Shown: piece after piece, positions 57,512 to 64,000 of the stretch | Layout: each line of letters begins with the position of its first letter | Numbering within the stretch: the first letter of the stretch is position 1 | Source of the DNA: Microstegium vimineum | Taxonomy: Eukaryota; Streptophyta; Magnoliopsida; Poales; Poaceae | Assembly (NCBI GenBank): GCA_022036555.1 | Contig: CM039119.1 | Span: forward strand, 44,085,318 to 44,149,317 | Direction of reading: 5' to 3' | Length of the DNA stretch: 64,000 bases | The notes under the pieces: model-generated | The model's database searches: none | What the model saw: only the letters and a program-made list of their open reading frames with translations | Told to the model about the DNA's origin: nothing | Program-made: the position numbers and the translations under genes

Positions 57512-57558
57512 TAGCCCCGAGAGGAGTTCTCAATCACTCCTCTGGGGCCTCGGGGCTA
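57512..57558 (+). repeat. Hairpin immediately before the Gypsy 3' LTR
   Basis: Arms TAGCCCCGAG/CTCGGGGCTA with inner AGGAGT/ACTCCT. It ends one base before the LTR at 57560 and so overlaps the expected plus-strand priming site (TGGGGCCTCGGGG). Confidence 0.7.
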
Positions 57559-57559
57559 C

Positions 57560-58809
57560 TGTCGGGTACGAAGGTAAGGGGTACCCTAAACCCTTCGATA
57601 AATTAACGCTAAACATAGCAACCATTTTTAAGACAGGGACCAGCCCACTGCTCAAGTTAGTAAGGAAAGGCCCATCACGTGAAGGCCCCCTGCACCGGCT
57701 ACGGCAGCGAGTCATGGGCTGGCCCACCTCGACGCCGAATGACGGACGAGGGGTCGAACGAACGACCCCCCGGCCTCCACCTCGACATCAAGTGACGGAC
57801 TGAGGGTCGAACGAACGACCCCCCGCCCTCTACCTCGATCCCTCCGACTCCATCTCCGCCCCGACCCTACCTCGACGAGCGACGGACCAGCGGGAGGCTC
57901 GATCAGCCCAACTGCTCCCGGCATGGGTTAAAGTAAATCCACCTAACGCCATGGGCGCCCGCGTCCGCAGTCAAATCCAACAACTCTTCGTCAAGTCCCT
58001 GATTCCTGTCAATTGTGCCGCCACTGTCTCCACTACGCGAGTACGGACTCCAGCAGCACCCCTCGGAATGTGAACAGTACGGCCCTCGACGACGACTTCG
58101 GGGATACGGCAAAGCCACGCAGGGCTCGACCCCCCCTCGACCAAGGGGCTCGACCCCTCCCTCCAACAACTCCAGTATGGGGCCCGTCCCATCCGCCCCG
58201 TCTCACTTCGGCTATGGGACTCGCGCCCGTCTACGAAAGCTGTGCCGCGACGTGCCGCGACGACTTCTACTACCACTACGATCCGGAACGCCAGAAGGAC
58301 GGGAAGGCCATACCGCCACAGTGCTCGACGTCCCTTCGCCGGCACTATGCCACGGGCACGCCGCCCATACTACACAGTTAGGATCCTGTACCCTCGGACC
58401 TCCCCTTATCTATAAAAGGGGACGCTGGGGTAGAAGAAGGGCTCTCTCTCGGCCGGTCGGATCTCAGAGTTTCCAGACGACTCCGCATTCGGATTTCAGC
58501 CCCGATCATCACACCCCGCTGCTCGAGCGACCCCTCGAGCATTCAACCCACCGCCTAGGGCAGCACTGCTAGCCTTAGGCCGCAGCTCCTCTGAGCAAAC
58601 CCGTGTAACTCAGCTTGTACCCCCCCCCCCTGTACGAGCACCATTGGGTACGAGATAATACAAGTCATCCTCCTCCGCTGGACGTAGGGCCTTCTTTGCC
58701 CGAACCAGGATAAATCTTATGTCCATCTTGCATCACGTCTGAGAGAGGGAGCACGCGATATACAAATTTACTAGTTGGTGGTCTTGACCCCCGGGTCATA
58801 ACACCGACA
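57560..58809 (+). repeat. 3' LTR of the Gypsy element
   Basis: 1250 bp, TGTCGGGTACGAAGG to CACCGACA. Close match to the 5' LTR; it has two rather than three palindromic GGGGTCGAACGAACGACCCC-like units, the third being replaced by GACCAGCGGGAGG near 57890. Confidence 0.93.
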
Positions 58810-58844
58810 GTAGGGAAGGTCGAAGGGCGGTTTAGGGGAGCTGG

Positions 58845-59054
58845 CCGCGGTAGAGGTGGTCGGGCTGGGTCGGGGCGGGGGAGCTCCGACCATGGCGGCG
58901 GCGGCGGTGACGGGAGGGGAAGAAGGCGGCGTCGCGGGCGAGCTAGGGTTTCGCCGGAGCTCCGGCGGGACGGTGGGCGTCGGCGGGGGCGAGGGCGAGG
59001 AGGAGCGCGGCTGCCAGCGTGGAGGAAGATGGTCGGAGGGGAGTTGCAGTCGTG
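58845..59054 (+). repeat. Left arm of a long inverted repeat
   Basis: GC-rich, from CCGCGGTAGAGG to CAGTCGTG. It matches the reverse complement of 62310-62521 with scattered differences. The plus strand contains GAGCTAGGGTTTCGCCGGAGC. It might be a terminal repeat of a Mutator-like element or an inverted gene duplication. Confidence 0.7.
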
Positions 59055-59630
59055 GCTGACGCGAGGTAGGATACGGCCCTTATAGATGATGGGGTAAATC
59101 GATCCACGAAAGTTGAGGAAAGTGAAAAGAACTTTTTTTTCTAATAAATTGCTGCATGAACTTCTCACAGGATTGGTCATTTATGACGTCCAGCCCATGT
59201 AGAAGCTGCGGAGAAAACAAACTCATCGCGGCCCATTGCTACACCTAGGCTTCTAGGCAGCCCAGCTCTACCGGGCGACCAGCGACCCCCAATAAGTAGG
59301 CCGCGTCCGCTTGTCGAAGCCCACGCGGGGATAGAACGGGAACAGCGCTCGTGCGGTCGAGCCGCGTGGTCCGCGGCTCCGCGCTCCCGCGTCGCGCTCG
59401 CCGGTCAGGTTGCAACTGCAACCTGACGTGCACGGGCGACTCAGACTGTCCTGCGCTCGCTTCGACCCGAAGCCTTGCAGGCGGGCTTTTTTTATCGAGT
59501 TCGGCGACGCGACTGCGTGTACTGCTTGCCACTTGCATGTCAACGATAAGGATGGGGAACCAACCACTCATTCAAGTCTTCGGAACGGACCACCACGACA
59601 CGCTTGCAACGTCGTCAGCTGGGCAGGGTT
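59055..59630. other. Interior of the inverted repeat, no gene recognised
   Basis: ORFs here lack recognisable domains. Confidence 0.5.
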
Positions 59631-60288
59631 TGACCCCCTCGGTAAATTGATAAATAAATTAGTAAAAGAGTAAAAAAAATGTTGTTTTTTTAATGAATCC
59701 AAACATATAAAGCTAAAAATAGTAAAAGAGTAAAAATTTATCATTTGCTATTTTGGAGTGGCAACTAGAAAATCCTCTCAGTCATACTCCTCCATCATGT
59801 GCATGATATGTGAATAAGTGTGTAATTATTAGGGATAAAATTGTCTTTGTATTTGTCATTTGTCATTTGTTATTTGCTATGTGATCCAAACACTAGGGGC
59901 ATGTTCGGATATTTTGGCAAATGACAAATGACAAATAAGTTTGGCAAATCTTTTGTCACTTTTTAGTGTTTGGATCACATGACAAATAGCAAATGATAAA
60001 TGACAAATGGTAAATACAAAGACAATTCTACTCCTAATAATTGCACTCTCATTCACATGACATACAAAAGGGAAGGGTATGACTGGGAGGGATTTTCTAT
60101 TTGGTAAATGATAATTTTTTTGCTCTTTTTCCATTTTTTACCTTGCAGGTTTAAATCCATTTGCCAAAAAAACTGCAATTCTTTTGTTGTTTTACCAATT
60201 TACCAAAGGGGTCCAAACATACCCTAGAAGGGTGGCAAAAGATTTGCTAAATTTATTTGTCATTTGTCAAAAGATTCAAACATGTCCT
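59631..60288. mobile_element. Palindromic pair of related MITE sequences
   Basis: 59896-60288 has inverted ends GGGGCATGTTCGGATATTTT and its partner ending CAAACATGTCCT, with many ACAAATGACAAAT words. 59631-59895 is an inverted, diverged copy of 59965-60222 (for example ATTGTCTTTGTATTTGTCAT against ATGACAAATGGTAAATACAA). The result is a palindrome of about 590 bp with a spacer of about 70 bp. Confidence 0.65.
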
Positions 60289-60293
60289 AAATA

Positions 60294-60533
60294 CTCCATC
60301 TGTCGTTCATAAATAAATTCATTAAACTTTTTTTTTGACTTGATCGAATTCTAGAAAATTCTATCAAGATTAATGACATCAAAATATTATAATTAGATAA
60401 CCCTATAGTATACTTTCATAATAAGGTCATCTTATGTCAAATGTTTTTACTTCTTTACTTATGTTAGTCAAGCTTAAGAAAGTTTGGCTAGTACGAATTT
60501 TAGTAATTGATTTTTTTTTTAATACGGAGAGAG
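60294..60533. mobile_element. Stowaway-like MITE
   Basis: CTCCATCTGTCGTTCATAAA at the left and AATACGGAGAGAG at the right, flanked by TA (60292-60293, 60534-60535); 240 bp. Confidence 0.75.
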
Positions 60534-60663
60534 TATACAAATTTCTTCATATATACTTTCCATGTCATCATAAGCCACGGACTCTACGATTAATCCTAAG
60601 GTGTTGTTGGGTTAAGTGATTTATGGACATGAATCGGGTATGAACGGATGATGATACTTTATC

Positions 60664-60777
60664 GGCTTGTTCGTTTCATCGTTTTGGTGGTTGATAAGCC
60701 GACTGATGTCGTTTTTAGCTGTTTTTCTATGAGACAAAAACACTGTTTCGGTGGCTGATAAGCAAAGCGAACAAGGC
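60664..60777. mobile_element. Short MITE with GGCTTGTTCG ends
   Basis: GGCTTGTTCG (60664-60673) and CGAACAAGGC (60768-60777) are inverted with one mismatch; the inner words TTTTGGTGGTTGATAAGC and TTTCGGTGGCTGATAAGC are a direct repeat. About 114 bp. Confidence 0.6.
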
Positions 60778-62309
60778 GTATGTTTGTTAGTTTGCAAACC
60801 ATTCCACTACAGTCCGGACCTGTTACCCTACCAAAACTGAACCATTTGTAATCAACTACTTCCTTCCATTCCGGCGGGGAAACATTCCATTCACGTTGCC
60901 GTAGTGGTTAGGTAACCAAATAGCACCTAAATCCATGCATCTTCCACCATAAAGTAGCTCCACCATAGATTTGAGATTGCGAAAAATGTTTGGTACAACT
61001 TCAATCCTATTTTCTCTATCACTTACAACTTGGTCCACACGTCAGAAGAAAAAAAACCTATCTCGTTCCCGACGCGTATGCCACCTCATGCTCGTGGCCG
61101 GGTTGGGGGAGGGCGTGACCTGCCTCAGGTCGGGCATGATAGAACAGATGCAATGCGTGGCCAGGGCGTGGCTCGTGCGAGGGTCGTGGGAGGGCGCAGC
61201 CGGCCTCGGGCGGCATGTGGTCAGGGCTTGGCTCGTGTGTGAGTCCCGGATGCGGCGCGGTGGCTGCCAAGGGCAAGCACGGCGGGCGGCGAGGGCTGGG
61301 GGCAACACGGCGTGCACGCAGGTCGGGGGAGGGGGCGATCAACCGGGTGCAACGCGTCAGCCGCCTAGGTTGCATGCGATCGACCTTGGGGCAGGCGTTG
61401 CTGGCCGGGGGTAGCACGAAGCCTGCGGAGGCATGACAATGGGGAAGAAGACGCGACGAGGCAGTGTTCGGTTATTTCTACCAAATCCATAGTCTTAGAG
61501 TAGATCCACCGTTTTGTGGAGCAGATTTATAGTGAAGTTGGCGAAACTAAAACCATTTAGCTGAAAAAAATTGAAAGCAAAGGTGTTTTTTTTTATCTAG
61601 AGCTACGTGAAGCTTTGCCAAATAGGTCTCATGATCATCATCACAGAGACGTTCACGTCGTGGCCGTAAGAGTAATTTCACCGGATATCATACCCACATT
61701 CCTCTATAATCAGTCTCTTAAGCATTTTGAGGACCATATAGTTGTCATGCGCTGTAGCAGATCGTCTAAAAATGGGCTAATTCTGGCTGATTAAATATTT
61801 TTATGTGAAAAAGAATAAACTCCTACGGAGAGATTGGATGGTAGTAATTCCTAGCACAAATATAAGCCGAAGAACCAGGGACACATTTGTTTCCCTGGAC
61901 CTCGGCCAACAACAGGTGCGGACACGGTGGCCTAGGGTGGCTGCGGTACAGGGTTCACAGACTGGAGTAACATTTGTACAAAGTCAAACCAATACATATT
62001 GGCGTCTCTAATTGTCTACCTTAGAGCTAGTTTATAAATTGTTTAATAATTATTAAAAATAATGCAAAAGATAATAGACTAATGTGGACTTATGAGATAG
62101 TGTCTTACATTTTATGATATCCTCTTCACTCACGGCACAATATTTAAGACGGTCTCTCTCCATCATATGTGTTAACTTAAGCTGGAGACGTCCTAAGACC
62201 TAAGTTCAACAAATAAAGGAAGTTGCATTTGTCCACCTGCCAGAATTTTTACAATATAACAATAAGGACGCGACTAACGCACGGCCGTGCGTGCGTTAGG
62301 CCGCACGCA
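60778..62309. other. Interior of the inverted repeat with a GC-rich tract, no gene recognised
   Basis: 61060-61440 is GC-rich and contains imperfect repeats of CAGGGCGTGGCTCGTG/CAGGGCTTGGCTCGTG. ORFs on both strands look composition-driven. The remainder is AT-rich without features. Confidence 0.45.
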
Positions 62310-62521
62310 CACGACTGCGACTCCCCTCCGACCATCTTCCTCCACGCCGGCAGCCGCGCCCCTCCTCGCCCTCGCCCCCACCGACGCCCACCACCCCGCC
62401 GCGGCGAGCTCAGAGCTCCGGCGAAACCCTAGCTCGCCCGCGACGCCGTCTTCTTCCCCTCCCTACCACCGCCGCCGCCGCCATGGCCGGAGCTCCCCCG
62501 CCCCGACCGCCTCTACCGCGG
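62310..62521 (-). repeat. Right arm of the long inverted repeat
   Basis: Reverse complement of 58845-59054. It is cut at 62521 by the SIRE LTR, so its true outer end lies beyond that insertion. A small palindrome CTAACGCAC...GTGCGTTAG lies just inside it (about 62273-62299). Confidence 0.7.
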
Positions 62522-64000
62522 TGAAGAATCATGGCCCTAGTTGGTTTCGGTGATTAACGACAATTAGAGATTATTATGGCTAACGTGTGTTTTGCAGAGG
62601 CTATGCGTAGCTTAGCCATAGTGGTCAACAAGAATGGACATTAATGGTAATCACTTAGCCCCCAAGATGGATATCGTTTCGGATTTCAAGGAGACATGAT
62701 GAAGACCCTAGAATGATAGGCTAAGTGTCATAAGGAGATGAAGGGCACTTAGAAATAGATAGGGCTTCTCTTTTTGTCTTTGACCATACTATTAAGAGGG
62801 GTTGAGACTAGTAGCTTGACTTAGGAAAGCTTCATGACTTAGGTGTGGTGCACACTTGACTTCCTTAGCTCTAAGCAAGCCTACGTTGACCGTAAGATAG
62901 CCTAGAACAACTTCCATTTTCATCGCGACGAAAAACGAAGTTGATAGAACTGTTTTCTGGGTGTCGGACGCTCTTGACAGGGGCGTCGGACGCTGTCCGT
63001 CGCGTCGGACAGAGGTGTCGGACGCTGGGTGGTTGAGTCCACAGCGTCCGTCGACCTTCCAGTGGAGATATTTTCTGGCTAAGTTTTTCAGGGTCCGTCG
63101 GACGCTGTCCGTCGGCCAGGCGTCAGACGCTGGGAAGAGCGTCCGTCGACCTTCCAGAGAGGGTGTTTTTCAGCCCGAGCCAGAGTGTAGCGTCGGACGC
63201 TGATATGAGCGTCCGTCGCCCCAGTGACGTAGCGTCCGTCGCTGGGAACAGTGTGTCAGAACTAGCCGTTGGGCAGGGCGTCGGAGCGTCCGTCGCCCAA
63301 ACTATGAACAGAACTAGCCGTTGGGGCATGCGACGGACCGTCCGTCGCCTAGTCGACAGAGCGTCCGTCGCCAACTTAAAATGTCAGCCCGAGGCAGTTT
63401 TCTGAGGGTCTATTTATAGCCCCTCCCACTTCTCTCCCACCTTGCCTTTGCTCATTTGAGTTGCTGAGTTTGTTGAGAAGGTTGGGAAGAGAGCAAGAGC
63501 CCTAGAGAGAGAGAGTGATTCGCGAATCCATCCATCCTCTCTCTAGTTCATCCAAGAGTTCAAGTGTGCATCCTCTAGTTGTGAAGCTTGAGTGAGTCAA
63601 GCGAAGATCGAGGCTTGTTACTCTTGGTGATCGACATCACCTAGACGGTCCGGTGGTGCTCGGAGGAAGGTGATCGCCGAAAGATTGTCGGCGGCCCTTC
63701 TCCATCGACGTTTGTAATCGGTTGTAGGCGATTCACCGAGCCGGAGTGGCGAAGAATTAGCCCGTAGAGAGCGCTCATCCCTTGCGCGGGATTGAGGGGG
63801 AGCTATACCTTGCGAGGTGCTCCAATGAGGACTAGGGGGGAGTGTCGACTCCTCGATACCTCGGCAAAACATCGCCGTGTCAAGCATCTCTTTCCCTACT
63901 TCTTTATTATCGCATTACTTTCCGCACTTGTCTTTCAATTCATACTAGAATTGTGTAGGAAGTTTTTGCTTTCTATTGACTTGCTATCGCTTTCTAGCTA
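62522..64000 (+). mobile_element. SIRE-type Copia LTR, truncated by the window end
   Basis: It starts TGAAGAATCATGGCCC, close to the start of copy B's LTR, and shares later words such as TTGTTACTCTTGGTG, CACCTAGACGGT and GGCGATTCACCGAGCCGGAG. The motif array (about 62960-63370) uses GCGTCGGACGC and AGCGTCCGTCG, unlike copies A and B. The LTR end and any internal region lie outside the window, so it may be a 5' LTR or a solo LTR. Confidence 0.85.
63410..63419 (+). promoter_or_regulatory. TATA box in the third SIRE LTR
   Basis: CTATTTATAG follows the motif array, at the same relative position as in the other SIRE LTRs here. Confidence 0.6.

Larger units (their letters stand above)
44276..58809 (+). 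mobile_element. Gypsy retrotransposon, Tat lineage (RIRE2-like), with antisense ORF
   Basis: LTRs 44276-45543 and 57560-58809 start TGTCG and end CGACA; GTAGG flanks the element (44271-44275, 58810-58814). Length 14534 bp. Plus-strand order: primer site, gag, protease, RT, RNase H, a second (archaeal-type) RNase H, integrase. The 3' third carries an ORF on the opposite strand, degenerate tandem repeats and hairpins. Dual RNase H and the antisense ORF fit Tat elements of grasses. Several nonsense codons and frameshifts mean it is non-autonomous, although the integrase frame is open. Confidence 0.93.

Noticed and set aside
60971..61414. 147-codon ORF as a gene
   Set aside because: No motif, opposite strand equally open, composition explains it.

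Overview
The window looks like a gene-poor, transposon-dominated stretch of a grass (Poaceae) nuclear genome. The evidence is a monocot-style HD-Zip I gene with a very GC-rich exon, Stowaway-type MITEs (CTCCCTCCGT...GGAGGGAG with TA duplications), SIRE/Maximus Copia elements with very long LTRs, and a Tat-lineage Gypsy element with an antisense ORF. Species cannot be fixed from the sequence alone. I see no bacterial-type operons, rRNA, tRNA or CRISPR.

Layout. (1) 143-29834 is one minus-strand SIRE-type Copia element (LTRs 143-1727 and 28253-29834, target duplication ATATG). It has been split by two later insertions: a solo LTR of TGTAACACCC type (5444-9222, duplication GTTGC) and a second, plus-strand SIRE element (9317-21472, duplication GAAGG). 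Both SIRE copies carry gag, pol and a third ORF downstream of pol; all are broken by stops and frameshifts. (2) 30200-31562 is a minus-strand solo Gypsy LTR (duplication CGCAG). (3) 32236-34122 is the only convincing host gene: a three-exon homeodomain-leucine zipper class I transcription factor on the minus strand. It has a TATA box, a 36-codon upstream ORF in good initiation context, and a Stowaway MITE in intron 2. (4) 34530-43790 is intergenic, with MITEs, a 1.37-kb minus-strand retroposon bounded by a 15-bp duplication (40595-41997), a minimal A-rich insertion between 18-bp direct repeats, and a LINE 3' remnant. (5) 44276-58809 is a plus-strand Gypsy element of the Tat/RIRE2 type (LTRs 44276-45543 and 57560-58809, duplication GTAGG). 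It has gag-PR-RT-RNH-aRNH-INT, a decayed multi-exon antisense ORF, degenerate tandem repeats and a duplicated hairpin next to the 3' LTR. (6) 58815-62521 holds a long inverted repeat, a palindromic MITE pair and other MITEs. (7) 62522 to the window end is a further plus-strand SIRE-type LTR, cut off by the window.

Functionally, the HD-Zip gene is the only locus likely to act for the plant. The autonomous-type elements are all inactive by inspection: nonsense codons, frameshifts, a YVDD-to-YVND change in one RT, and loss of the TATA region from one 5' LTR. Their paired LTRs and intact target duplications let the order of insertion be read directly from the sequence.
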